Below, piece by piece: positions 13,143 through 23,196 of a DNA stretch of 64,000 nucleotides. Origin of the DNA: Fistulifera solaris (lineage: Eukaryota > Bacillariophyta > Bacillariophyceae > Naviculales > Stauroneidaceae). A model generated the notes under the pieces. The model was given only the letters and a program-made list of their open reading frames with translations, was not told the DNA's origin and did no database searches. The number at the start of each line of letters is the position of its first letter. Within the stretch, counting starts at the first letter, position 1. The position numbers and the translations under genes were made by a program. Location of the stretch: the NCBI GenBank assembly GCA_030295235.1, contig AP026125.1, forward strand, positions 1,302,001 through 1,366,000, written 5' to 3'.

Positions 13143-14450
13143 ATGAGCTCACCGCCCAAACAAAAACACCGCTTTTCGTCTTCTTTGCGTAGAAACGTAG
13201 CATCGTCGATCAATACTATCAAGTCGTTTGCAATGGTTCACGACCCTCGAGTTTCGCAAACGCTTGCTCGATTGGGAGGTGTGTACCGTGACCCTTCGCG
13301 CGTTGACCGTGATGCTAGTGCTCTGCTTCGGAGCAGCGTAGGGGCGCATTTACAACCCATTGCTGCTGCTCATTTCGAAGACGACGGAACTGAAGCTACT
13401 GTCCTAGTTTTGCAAGGAACGATCGCTACACATTACCGAGCAAATACATATCATATACTCGTCGACATGTTTCTTGCGCCGGGCTACCCTCGTCGTCCGC
13501 CCATTTGTTTTGTGCGTCTTGCTGAGAATATGTATTTCAAAGAGAATCACATGCACATGGGAACAGACGGAAAAGTTTATCTTCCTTATTTGCATGAATG
13601 GACTAGTCAAACACACAATCTTATCGAGTTGGTCGTCGCTATGAGCTCCGTCTTTTCCGCAGACCCACCCGTTTTTACTCGAGCACCGACGGAACAGCCG
13701 AGACCACCGGATGATCCTCCTCCGCCGTTATTTTCTTCCATCACTTCGACGGTATCGTCGACATCGACTGCTTCTCGGCAGAGCCATGATTATCAATTGC
13801 AACGGATGCAACAAGAGCAAAGAATGCAGGAGCAACTTCTGGTCGAACAGCGATTAGCTGAATTGCGCCTCGCGGAACAGCGTGTAGCGGAAGAGCAGAC
13901 GCGAGAGAGACAACTGCAGGCACAGAGAGAATGGGAAGAGCGGCGAACGCAACAAGTAAGACAGGACGTGGCAAAGAAAATCACCTCTTACATTCAAGAA
14001 TTATCACAACAGTGCCAGCAAGAGTTACAGAATGACTGGAAAGATCAGCAAAATTTGACGTACTCGGCAGAGCACAAGATCAAGCCACAAATCGAACTTT
14101 ATAAAAAGAGTATTGGTGATTTGGAAAAGAGGATCAAGGAGGTGGACCGCAGCATCGGTGATATTCAGGTATGGTTGGAACAGGCCGAAGAGCACAAGGA
14201 CGAAGACGCGCATATTCCGGTGGACGATTCAGTCCAACCTGCCCACCGGCACCATGAACAAATGTTAAACTTATCCGCCGAAAACGCTTCCATTTCAGAC
14301 GCACTCTACTTTTTGGACCGTGCTCTCTATCAAGGCAACCTGACCTTGGATACGCATTTGCGTCACGTAAGGAGGCTGTCGAAGAGGCAATTCCTCGTTC
14401 GTGCGCACTTGCTAAAGATCAGCCAAACTTGCATGGTCGTTTCCCGATGA
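13143..14450 (+). CDS. ESCRT-I subunit TSG101/VPS23
   Basis: Ubiquitin-binding ESCRT-I component that sorts ubiquitinated cargo into multivesicular bodies. The product is about 435 aa, with the full family layout. A UEV domain lies at about residues 35-175 (LVLQGTI, YPRRPPICFVR, GKVYLPYLHEW) and has no catalytic Cys, as expected. A Pro-rich linker (RPPDDPPPPLF) is followed by a long Gln/Glu/Arg coiled coil at about 210-330. The C-terminal steadiness box includes SAENASISDALYFLD, GNLTLDTHLRHVRRLS and FLVRAHLLKI. The frame stays open upstream to an ATG at 12933, but that extension overlaps a dispersed repeat and has no family counterpart, so I chose the ATG at 13143. Another Met at about residue 31 precedes the domain directly. 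The frame is intact. Confidence 0.9.
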   Translation: MSSPPKQKHRFSSSLRRNVASSINTIKSFAMVHDPRVSQTLARLGGVYRDPSRVDRDASALLRSSVGAHLQPIAAAHFEDDGTEATVLVLQGTIATHYRANTYHILVDMFLAPGYPRRPPICFVRLAENMYFKENHMHMGTDGKVYLPYLHEWTSQTHNLIELVVAMSSVFSADPPVFTRAPTEQPRPPDDPPPPLFSSITSTVSSTSTASRQSHDYQLQRMQQEQRMQEQLLVEQRLAELRLAEQRVAEEQTRERQLQAQREWEERRTQQVRQDVAKKITSYIQELSQQCQQELQNDWKDQQNLTYSAEHKIKPQIELYKKSIGDLEKRIKEVDRSIGDIQVWLEQAEEHKDEDAHIPVDDSVQPAHRHHEQMLNLSAENASISDALYFLDRALYQGNLTLDTHLRHVRRLSKRQFLVRAHLLKISQTCMVVSR

Positions 14451-14638
14451 TAAATGCAAGCTAAGCACAAGCGCGCAGTCGATGAAGCATATATTCCGTA
14501 CTCCGCTTTAATAGTACTCCGTATGATAGAGTAGGAAACACAATTACTAATACTGACTAAACTCTCTAGGCTAATGTAACCCTAACGATTTTCAATGATG
14601 GTGAGAGGATGTAATTCTGCGACATCACAAATTCATCT

Positions 14639-14872
14639 TTAGAGCCAGTCGACGGCATCCAAAAGGAACTCTCCAAATTCAGGATCAGCTTGCAACTCCG
14701 ACAAAACAGTACTTTCCGCCTGGTCGAGACAGGGAAACAAAGTGCTGTCAATGGGATCCAACTTGAGGGTCTCTACGGATGACGGACAAGGATCCGGTTC
14801 AAGATACAAAGACGGGTCGGGGAGAAGAGGTAGCTGAGATGAGCCAGTGATCTTCACTGCTGGAATGGTGAT
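14639..14872 (-). CDS. Candidate 3' exon of the bZIP gene
   Basis: An open frame of about 78 codons without its own ATG. It begins right after a pyrimidine-rich tract and AG at 14873-14874 and ends with an acidic/hydrophobic tail (EFGEFLLDAVDWL). Joining it to the bZIP exon at a GTAAAG donor (15167-15168 on the plus strand) gives an in-phase transcript with a 296-nt intron. In that form the acidic tail of the unspliced version is removed. An activation-type tail would fit a transcription factor. RNA evidence is not available, so this is a hypothesis. Confidence 0.4.
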   Translation of the reverse strand: MTIPAVKITGSSQLPLLPDPSLYLEPDPCPSSVETLKLDPIDSTLFPCLDQAESTVLSELQADPEFGEFLLDAVDWL

Positions 14873-15093
14873 CTTAGTGTTGTGAAAGATGGATGGTATC
14901 CACTTTCAGCAACGACAAAACGAAAGCGTGATCAGCCGTAGATCTGTCCCATTAAGGGGTTGGGTGCAATAGCCGTAGTGACATTTGCTTAGAACAGACG
15001 AACAGATTGAAAGCTTCAATCATACGTGCTGTGGGCTGGAACAGATCTAGGGGAGTGCTCAAGTCCTGTCTTGTTAGGGTGAATGATTCTTGA

Positions 15094-15756
15094 CTAAGCT
15101 TGTCGAGAGATCATCTTAGATGGCTCAAATCCCAGCTCTTCTTCCGCGTCACTGTCTTCATTCTTTACCATAACCTTGTCTGCAAAGGAGAGAAACGTAG
15201 TTGAAGTGGGTGAGGACCGGGGAGTTACCGTCTTGGCTTCCTGGGGAGGAGGAGTCTCCGATCGTGTTGTTCGTAGCAGGACGAGATCTGCTGGTTCCGA
15301 TACGTCATCTCGTCCTTCTTCGAGAGCTTTGATTTTGCTCATGACCGTTTCGTATTTTTCTTTCCACTCTTCTAACTCAGTTTCTAATTCGTTGATGCGG
15401 TCGCGCTGACGTTGGCGACTGGCTGCAGCACTTTCCCTATTGCGCTTGCGTCGCTGTTCCCTTCTCCAAGCAGCGGCTTCTTCCCTTGTCATGGGAATTT
15501 CCGGATTGTACTTCATCTGAGGCTTCTTCTCAGATTGTTTGAGTGCCTTGTCGAGTACTTCTAGCTTGGGCCGCTTCGTGCCATCGTGCGAGCTCGAACA
15601 AGAAGATTCATCACTGCTACTGCTGCTAACGCTACTACGTTGCGTGACAAGAATCTCTCGGCGACGCTTTCGCGCTTCGCTTGGAGAATCATTCAGGAAT
15701 GCAATATCCTGAGCGAAAGAAGGAACGAGAAGGGGAGGGGATACTACAGCCGTCAT
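15094..15756 (-). CDS. bZIP transcription factor
   Basis: The basic region (RREQRRKRNRESAAASRQRQ) carries the invariant Asn-x7-Arg (N..SR) and runs into a leucine-zipper-like coil with heptad positions occupied by Leu, Leu, Tyr, Ile and Leu (INELETELEEWKEKYETVMS). It lies at about residues 95-150 of 220. The N-terminal part is Ser-rich with a nuclear-type RKRRRE cluster. The ORF ends with an acidic segment and the stop at 15094, but a spliced alternative reaching 14639 is possible (see that entry). The start is the ATG at 15756; codons upstream in frame have no ATG. TACGTCA-type CRE-like words occur upstream at about 16085-16112, which could mean autoregulation; this is speculative. Confidence 0.9.
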   Translation of the reverse strand: MTAVVSPPLLVPSFAQDIAFLNDSPSEARKRRREILVTQRSSVSSSSSDESSCSSSHDGTKRPKLEVLDKALKQSEKKPQMKYNPEIPMTREEAAAWRREQRRKRNRESAAASRQRQRDRINELETELEEWKEKYETVMSKIKALEEGRDDVSEPADLVLLRTTRSETPPPQEAKTVTPRSSPTSTTFLSFADKVMVKNEDSDAEEELGFEPSKMISRQA

Positions 15757-16139
15757 GGTTGGTTGTGAAATTAAGCAACTATCATGCGTGCCTTGATTGT
15801 GAAGTGAACAGTTCGCATGCAAGAAGTTTGTACGTTTGATGTTTGACGGGCAGTTACGCAGGTCTTGCTTCCCTTGATCGATTTACGCGTCACGAAACGC
15901 GAAAAGAGAAATGTACGGCTGACATTCGTGTTGAATGGAAATCGAATGTATTACCGGGTGCTGATAAGTACTTTCTATGTAATATTAACTAGGAATCCTG
16001 TTTGAATTCAAATTCAAAATTTTAACTTCAACTTTGTTCGAGAGGACAAAAGATCTGATGGACTGATGGAATGATTCAGTCCCTCTACGTCATTTCAGAC
16101 GTACTTACGTCATCATTCTGGTCACGGTTTGGTCACGGA
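15757..16139. promoter_or_regulatory. bZIP upstream region with CRE-like words
   Basis: No gene. Two TACGTCAT words lie at about 16086 and 16106, with TTTCAGACGT between them. Near 16122-16139 a short GTCACGG word is repeated; this is the target of the neighbouring MITE insertion. The regulatory role is inferred only from resemblance to CRE/bZIP sites. Confidence 0.35.
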
Positions 16140-16710
16140 TAGTGTTCGAAAAATACCGTTTTATTGAAATTGAAAAAACCAAAACGGTTTTAAACCGTAT
16201 TAAACCGGTTTTATCGTATTTTATGGTTTTATTCCGTATTAATCTAAACACCGTCATTACGTCCCTGTAGCTACAGCTACAGCCGGCTTTTCAAGAAGAA
16301 AAGCTTCCTAATTTGATCATTGTATGCAATTAGATCACCTCCAATGTCCTCAATTGATTGATCAGGATAAAAACTTCTTGGATTACTTGGAGCTTAGCGA
16401 AAATAAAACATTAAGTTCTCTCAAAACCCATGCCCATTTACTGGCGTAACGAAACTATTCAAGGGATGTAAAACTCCACATTTAATCAAGACTGGTGATT
16501 GGTGACTGATCTGCTGCGCTCTGATAGCCCATTGCTTGGAAAAAGGCGTGCTAGGCTAAGAAAGATATCCACCGGAAACTTAGGGGGTCTACGGCGTACA
16601 GACGTCTAACGAAAAAAACCGTTTTTTTCAAAATCAAAAAACCAAAAACCGGTTTAGTACGGTATAGTACGGTTTTCTGTATTTTGGTATTAATACGGTG
16701 TCGAACACTA
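16140..16710. mobile_element. hAT-like non-autonomous element (MITE), 571 bp
   Basis: Terminal inverted repeats TAGTGTTCGA (16140-16149) and TCGAACACTA (16701-16710) are flanked by an 8-bp target duplication, GTCACGGA (16132-16139 and 16711-16718). Subterminal zones are rich in AAACCGTTTT/AACCGGTTTA words in both orientations (about 16155-16235 and 16610-16690), a pattern typical of hAT subterminal binding sites. There is no transposase. It has a different terminal sequence from the element at 2127 and therefore belongs to another family. The central 350 bp is unique-looking and non-coding. Confidence 0.78.
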
Positions 16711-16951
16711 GTCACGGATAATAGGGGTCACGGTCACGGGTAAGGTCAATCGTTTTTGTCCCTGCATCCGCATGCTACGAAACCAGATGCTAGCTAGAGA
16801 GCTATGGGCTATGGGTACATTACACAGTCCGGCAGGAATATCCTAGACTAAGTCTATCGCGAAAAGAACGAGCATCTTTTCTAGAATCAAATGTTATACT
16901 TGAGTAAAGATTAACTCATTCGGAGTACCGAGAATCAAAATACACCGAATA

Positions 16952-17539
16952 CTATCGTACAACACTACTTCCAGCAAGCAAAAACACACCCGATAAATAA
17001 GCAGTGTGCATGCCTATGAGTAACCAAACGACTTTTGATCGGAGATTAACATTGCGGAATTCTCCAAAAAGGTACACATCCCACAAAGTAGAAACAAGCG
17101 GATACGCCTGGACCATGTCAGACGTAGCGTAACCAACAAGCTGCCCTCCCTTGAACTGCAATACATTTCCCAACGCACAAATTGTTCCTGCAGCGAAAGC
17201 CAGGAGACGATCGAACAATGAATCTCGGCGAAAGTAAGCTGTCCAAAGCTGCATAATGTCTGAGCAACTCATTTTGCCTTGGATAGCCAGCCTCTCGTGA
17301 CACATGAGGACACCATTTCCTAAAAGACTAGCACACCAGAAAGCTAGGCTGAACCAAAAGTTAGCCTCCGCGACCAATGCATCTTGAGTAGCGTTTGAAT
17401 TATTCGGGTCCATGTTGTTGCTTCTCCATCGAAATGGATCGTTGACGGCGATGTTGAAGGCAGGCTAAAAGAAACCAAAGCATACTCCACCTGTGATTGC
17501 TACCGCAACAGCCCAACGAGAACAAATGCCCCGCTCACC
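16952..17539 (-). pseudogene. Ureide-permease-like (UPS family) C-terminal fragment
   Basis: The segment matches the second half of plant-type ureide/purine permeases: ITGGVCFGFF, PAFNIAVNDPF, a membrane helix (FWFSLAFWCASLLGNGVL), GNVLQFKGGQLVGYA, MVQAYPLVSTLWDVYLFGEF and two closing helices. The family usually has about ten membrane segments and 350-400 aa. Here only the C-terminal half is visible, and no N-terminal transmembrane exons are found up to 18.3 kb. An in-frame TAG (17465-17467) stands where the family has Ser between CFGFF and PAFN. An ATG at 17413 could start a 153-aa product. Either it is a decayed transporter or the local sequence is faulty. The exon start at 17539 is a predicted splice acceptor. 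Confidence 0.5.
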
Positions 17540-18332
17540 CTACAACCGACGAACTTGCAGCTACCATGGGTATATTCAAAAATGAAATCTGTATGATATG
17601 TACGGGACTGTTCAATCCGCATGAAAAGATAAACGATCCTTTGGATAAATTCGTTGTTTTCGAGAGAACACAAGATACGAATGCCAGAGCTCAGACGGAC
17701 TCGATCAGTGATGATGCTCTTTGTGACTGTCAAATTGAATCGGCAGTACACTGAGCTTTCAACCTATTTTGTGGCCGTTTCACCGTCGGGTAGTTGATTG
17801 TCACTCGAGAATCTTTCGAAAATAGTGATAAAAGAACGACCCTGAACCATCCTTTTTGTAACCGCACGCCCACTCACTTACGTCAACGATCACCTCCGAC
17901 AGTGCGTTCAAAGCACTCAACTTTTCTCCGCAGACGGGTGTGCTCGGTTGCCATGCCTCTCTTCTAAATCGTGATCGGCGCAACGGATCTCGATGACTCG
18001 CCTGGTGGTGCTTGTCAAATGCCGCACCCTATGGTAGAACAGACCATGGCCGCCTCGGTATTGTTGATCCTGCGGAGATCTAAAAAGTTTGTTTGGAATT
18101 TAGTAACGGTGCGTAATCTTGGATGGGTCAAGCGGAATCGGCGGCGAACGAGTGTGTCTTCGTGCTGTTGCCTACGGCGAATGTGTTGAAATTCATTCGA
18201 TCGTTACATGAAAGCATAAGACTGAAATGAAAATTCGTGTTGAGGAATCCGTAATTCCTAAACCAAACTGCCTTGTCATGGATTATTGCGAGGTAATCTT
18301 AGTTTTGATTCTCAAACTAATTTCGTTTGACA

Positions 18333-19292
18333 TTATCCCGCCTTCATATGGCTAGATTGCTGAACATCACTTTTCCGCCCACGACCCCTTTCTTGGCTTA
18401 CCAAGACCGCTCCTTCAAATGTTCCGTCCTCTCGCTTCCATCCTTCGTTGGCGATGACGGCACTATAAACTGGTATATCAAACCAGTGATTGTCAGCCAG
18501 CCAAACGTCGATCGGGCCTTGGACAGGTAAATTATCGAGTAATATCTGAGCCGCATGCCGGGTGATCAAGTACGCATGCGTATGGTAACCATACTCCGGT
18601 CGGTAAATCTCAACTGTGTATTTTGACTTGTTCCGCTTTTGATTGTGCGGCACTTCTACGTAATGCCGTTCTCCTCGGCCAGAAAATCCCAAGTAGAGAA
18701 TGCCCCAGCCACTCGGAACGTTCTCCATAGCTTGCGCCAACACATCTGCGAATCGAGATCTACCCGCTACCGACGAAAAGACGGCGTCATCTTCCAACGC
18801 CATCATTACTGGATTTTCGCTGGACGATTCCGTCGAAGTGAGAATTTTCCATAGTTCGACATGCGACAACGCACAACCAACTTCTCCATCCGACATCGTT
18901 TTAGTACCTGGTTGTGCCTTTGAACTGTATTTAGCATTCATTGATGCATCCCATACTCTTTTAAGGATTTCTTCGTTGCATCTGTTTTCGCTCAAAACAG
19001 CTTTTCCATTGACAGCATCGAATCTCTTGACCAACCCGGCGAATTCGTTATGGACACGCATGGCCCTTTCCTGAAAGGCACGCCATTTGACCTGACGTTC
19101 CGATAAATTGATGCAATAATATAGCGCGATTTTCTCAAAAACGGGCGGTAGTTGTGCGGTGCTATTGTAGGCGAATCGACTGTAATTTTCTTTGCGAGGA
19201 GTACGATCGTTGGAAACGAATGGAGTGTTACTGCCCTCGCTGCAGCCTTTCCCTTCTTGTGAACGTCGCTTGTGCGGCGGGACATACGCCAT
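18333..19292 (-). CDS. Glycosyltransferase family 25 (LPS/collagen-type)
   Basis: A single exon of 319 aa. GT25 signatures are seen: a first strand with CINLSERQVKW near residue 60 (YCINL-x-R-type donor-site strand), DGEVGCALSHVELW, and the metal-binding EDDAV motif of the retaining GT fold near residue 165, followed by GWGILYLGF and HAYLITRHAAQILLDNL, the family's conserved C-terminal helix. The N-terminal 45 residues are polar and basic (AYVPPHKRRSQ), with no signal peptide seen, so secretory-pathway residence is uncertain. GT25 members transfer galactose or glucose to glycans or hydroxylysine; the acceptor here is unknown. The start ATG at 19292 is the first in frame, and the frame is intact. 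Confidence 0.85.
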   Translation of the reverse strand: MAYVPPHKRRSQEGKGCSEGSNTPFVSNDRTPRKENYSRFAYNSTAQLPPVFEKIALYYCINLSERQVKWRAFQERAMRVHNEFAGLVKRFDAVNGKAVLSENRCNEEILKRVWDASMNAKYSSKAQPGTKTMSDGEVGCALSHVELWKILTSTESSSENPVMMALEDDAVFSSVAGRSRFADVLAQAMENVPSGWGILYLGFSGRGERHYVEVPHNQKRNKSKYTVEIYRPEYGYHTHAYLITRHAAQILLDNLPVQGPIDVWLADNHWFDIPVYSAVIANEGWKREDGTFEGAVLVSQERGRGRKSDVQQSSHMKAG

Positions 19293-19407
19293 TGTTTAAC
19301 AACGCTGTTTCGTCGGCAACAGGAGGAATACAAATATAGGTACCGCCAAGTGTTGTTCATCATTCATCGACGAAAAACGGAAACAAAAGGTATACGCGTA
19401 GAGCCAC

Positions 19408-19598
19408 TCTGGAACGACGAATCAAGCAGAATTTCTGTGTGTCCGCAAACATAAATGTTCCATTCCAGAATTTCTGGATTCTGGAACGACGACTACAGAA
19501 ATTCTGTATGTTCGCGAACACCGATGGTCCAGAATTTCTGGATCGACGATAACAGAATTTCTGTATGATCGCAAACACCAATCATTCCAGAATTTCTG
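19408..19598. repeat. Minisatellite, three units of about 57-72 bp
   Basis: Three direct units each hold CAGAATTTCTGTRTG, a (G/T)CGCAAACAC-like word and a CCAGAATTTCTGG palindrome. The units run at about 19408-19479, 19480-19541 and 19542-19598. The array lies in the 5' flank of the GT25 gene and the 3' flank of the SBF2-like gene. Confidence 0.75.
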
Positions 19599-19852
19599 TT
19601 GGATTGGTGGTGCTGTAACTACGCCGATCCAAAATAATCGGAAGTCGTTCACGCCTATATTACATAAGGAATTGCCCCTGATTCGTGGTCTACTTAAGGC
19701 TTTACGTCATTACATTGCAAGGCAAAACGAAAAGTCCCGATGCCGCTGCAAAGCTGTAATGCTCCGGGTAGATTACTGCATTCAACTTACGGCGTTTGAA
19801 TTTCGCTTTGTATAAAACATTCTTCAAAAAAGCTTCTTCTAGAAGCACACAC

Positions 19853-22681
19853 CTACTTATCCATTTGATCTTGCAATAGCTTTCTTTGCGCTTCAAGCAA
19901 ATGTTGAAGAAGCATAGTTCGATGATTACTCGGCAACTGGTTCCGAATCGACGATCTCCGGACAAATGCGCTTGCACGCTCCAATCCACAGCCGAATTCC
20001 ATCATTGAATGGGCTAAGGAGCCAAGCTGGGCGAACACGATTGCGTGAACCTGCGACGCGGCTTCTACCCTCTCGACTGAATTCAAGTCGTGCCATTTGG
20101 TTTTTCGAACCTGGCCCCACTCACTATTTTGTCGGATCTGACGGGCTCTCGATATCTTTTGTTTCTCGAAATTCGTCATCACCCCGCTTTGAGTCATTGC
20201 CTCGTCAATTTGTTGATTCAAAGCTTCGTCCCAGAACTCGTCGTTGGACCAAATTGGATGATCAAGTAACTTGTTCCGAATGTAAATGCGTTCACTTCGA
20301 GATATCGAAACGCTAGTGTCAAGGGAATGTTCACATGAATCGGATTCGATCATGTAGAATGTCTGCGTCAACATGATGCAGACCTTTGCATTCGATATTC
20401 CCCCTTCCTCATTCGCGCATCCAGTCAAAATAGCAGAGAAAATATCGCAAAGACCATCGAACAGACGTTTCGTCAGCACGTGGGCATTGTCGCTCCTTTT
20501 CAAGTTCAAAGCATAGCACAAAGCCGACCGGGATGATTTTCCGTGATGGGCAGATTGACACAAAAATGAGACCGTACTATCAAACTCATCACGATTCCTC
20601 GCTTCATCGTCGTTCATGGACATATCTTGCTGCAATTCTGTTGTGGTGGCGAACAACTTTTGAATGAAATCGTTGATTTTTTCTATTGACGCCGCAAAAC
20701 AGCTTCATTCGCTTCCGGGATCACCGATGGTGCTTGATCGGTGCTGGTACCGTCAACGTGATTCGAGGACTCCTGGCGAAAGCCACCTGTCATGGCCTCT
20801 ACGTGGCTACTAAGTGTGGCAAGCGCGGAAGCCACCCCGCCATCATCATCGTCACCGAGATGACTGGAGCCACCGGGGCTCCTCTTGTCGCTCTCTATGT
20901 ACAGATCCAAGTCGCGTCGCACATCGATCGCATCGATCGACTCTTCTACCGCAGCAAGTGACGTCAACCGATCTTCCAGAGACGCTCGTTCCAGTTCAAT
21001 CCAGGATTTCAAGCATCGTGCCTGAGCGTTACCTGCAGCAAGAAGACAAGCTTCAGCCGCTGTTCGAGCCGAACGACGTGTAGTATCTAATGTAGACAGA
21101 AGATTCAGCAATTCACGAGCGGCTTCTTCTATATCTTCATCGGCCTGTAATGCCGTCTTTCTCAAATCAGGTAGACCAACGTCATGTTCAATTTGTTCGC
21201 GTGATGCTGTGGATCCGACAAGCTGGTCGTTACTTTCGTCGTCTACTTCATCTCCATTGAAAGTAGCTTGGTCTTGTGGAAGCGAGAAAGGAGCACTGGG
21301 TAGATCCATCGGTTCAAAACTACCATCTTCCATCATATCTGCGACACCTTTGGCTATATCAAAAATCTCCTCTGAAGTTGTTCCGAGGATGGCCGCCGAC
21401 TGACCCTCTTTTTGCTTTTTTTAACTTATCTAGACGCAATTTTTGCCGATCCATACTTTTTTGTTTCAAAGCTTGTTCTATCTTCTTTTGACATTTTAAC
21501 TCGGCGTTGTAAACATTTTCCCAACATCGATCAGCGTTCTGCTTAAGCTGAGAGACTCTCTCTTCCATAATCCGTACACGTTTTAATATTTCGGACAACG
21601 CTTGTTGCCTTCCGGCAACGCGTTGTGAAGTCTTATCCATTGCAGTTCTATATGCGGTCAAAAATCCTTCATAGGACGAATCGCTCTGGGTTGCTGTCGA
21701 AAACCCGTTGCGGGGTTTGCCATGTTCTGGAGCGGCCGATGCCTTTTGTAATCGTTGAAGATCCGCTTCGGCCATGGACAAATGATATTGCTCCAACGCC
21801 TGAATGGCTTGATACACCGTACTTGTGGACGGTGACAGGAGAGGTCCTACGCGATCTGTCGTTTCTTCAAAATCCACAGCGCGCGGATCGAGAAGCTCCC
21901 AGTCCGACGACACCGTCCTACCACGGCCGGAGTACCAGGCACTATTGGAGCTTACAACAGAAGGATGCGTCTGTCGCCATCGCTGACATAATTTGCTCAC
22001 ATCCGCACATATCTGCTGTTTGTTGGCCGTCAAAACATCATGACAGAAGCTCCCCAGATGCTGCATGGACTGCTCTGTTTGATACAAGGCATGTGATGTC
22101 GCCGGTATAGACCATCCCTTGGCACTAAATCCATTAAATTGATGGTCTTTTTGCAAATCATTCCCTAGATAGATAGCCGATTCGTAGTCTTCCTTTCCTT
22201 GCGCGATAAGTTGTGAAAACAAGGTCAAAGCATCTTCATCTCGTTCAGAGTTCACATCCTCGCCGTTGCTTTCTGAAGTATCCTCCCTACGATTGCCACT
22301 TTTCTTCCATTGCGACGCAACTGTCTGACTGTTCACTAAAAGTAGATCCCCATCCGGTGACACGAGCACCGAACAATCCATGAGACCCGATTGGGGATCT
22401 TTCCGCGCCGCCAGAACGGTATTTTCTTTGCGCAATCCAGAGGCCGCACCGAGGGCATCGGCCGCGTGCACGCACGCATCAAATGGAGCGAGACCCGCCA
22501 TTTTCTTGTTATCAGCATTCGTCCATCTCTTTCGTGGTGCTTTCTTTTCAGTAAAACGAGCTCTGGGTGAGTTGGGTGCCAGAGACTGTTCCGATGGGAG
22601 AACGAGATCCCCGTTCTCGTCTTTGTCGACTTTGCCGCCGCTGTTTTCTTTTGAAAATTGGCGTTTGAGAGCGCGGATCAT
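19853..22681 (-). CDS. Large SBF2/KIAA0513-domain-like protein
   Basis: About 940 aa over one exon, read through two single-base length changes: seven A where six fit on the coding strand (TTTTTTT at 21416-21422), and TTTT where five fit (AAAA at 20696-20699). Both joins restore natural sequence (LDKLKK/QKEGQSAAIL and EAVF/AASIEKINDF). The C-terminal ~230 residues carry the SBF2-type pattern: FLCQSAHHGKSSRSALCYALNLKR, cut short here, then KVCIMLTQTFYM, RNKLLDHPIW and FWDEALNQQID, ending MTNFEKQK. In animals this domain is found in KIAA0513 and myotubularin-related SBF proteins, linked to membrane traffic. The N-terminal half has coiled coils (around residues 360-430) and low-complexity acidic parts. 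The start ATG is at 22681. Confidence 0.72.
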
Positions 22682-22866
22682 TGTGTAAAAGCTGGGTTGT
22701 GTTTTGAAGCGCTCTTTTGTCCCCGATATGTCGCTGTTGTTTTACCGAGATCATAAACATCCGCGATGTCGAGAGGCCAGCGAATCGAAAGAATAGAAAT
22801 AAGCCGAAAAAGCATGCGTTGCGCCTTATTGCGGATTGCGGATGACTTTTTTACTGTTCACAAACC

Positions 22867-23064
22867 GATGACGTTTCCTAGTATCATACGAAAAAGTAAT
22901 CTACAGTACGTAACATCCAACGGGTACCGGTATGTCGAGAAAAACCAAAATGCACCTACTGCCTTATTGCACCTGCGATGATGATTATTCTTGACATACC
23001 GGTACCGATAGACTCCCATATATTGTACATTACTTTTTTCCTTATGATACTAGGAAACGTCAAC
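22867..23064. repeat. Foldback (inverted repeat) element, about 198 bp
   Basis: Outer arms TGACGTTTCCTAGTATCATA (22869-22888) and its complement (23043-23062) are perfect, and imperfect pairing continues inward over GGTACCGGTATGTC and its complement at about 22922-23006. No convincing target duplication is seen, so it could be a MITE remnant or a hairpin in the divergent promoter between the SBF2-like and Nudix genes. Confidence 0.65.
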
Positions 23065-23196
23065 CTCCTTGCTTCTTTCTCCTTTTCACCACATCACAAA
23101 AAAAATTGCAAGCCGATTGTTTCTCATTCATTGCTCATGATAATTCTTTGCGACACACAGAGCCTTCATCTTTAGTTATACGTGTCTGTTTGATAC

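Noticed and set aside
17497-17754. 85-codon plus-strand frame opposite the permease fragment
   Set aside because: It starts at TTG, has a mirror frame of similar length on the other strand and shows no domain.
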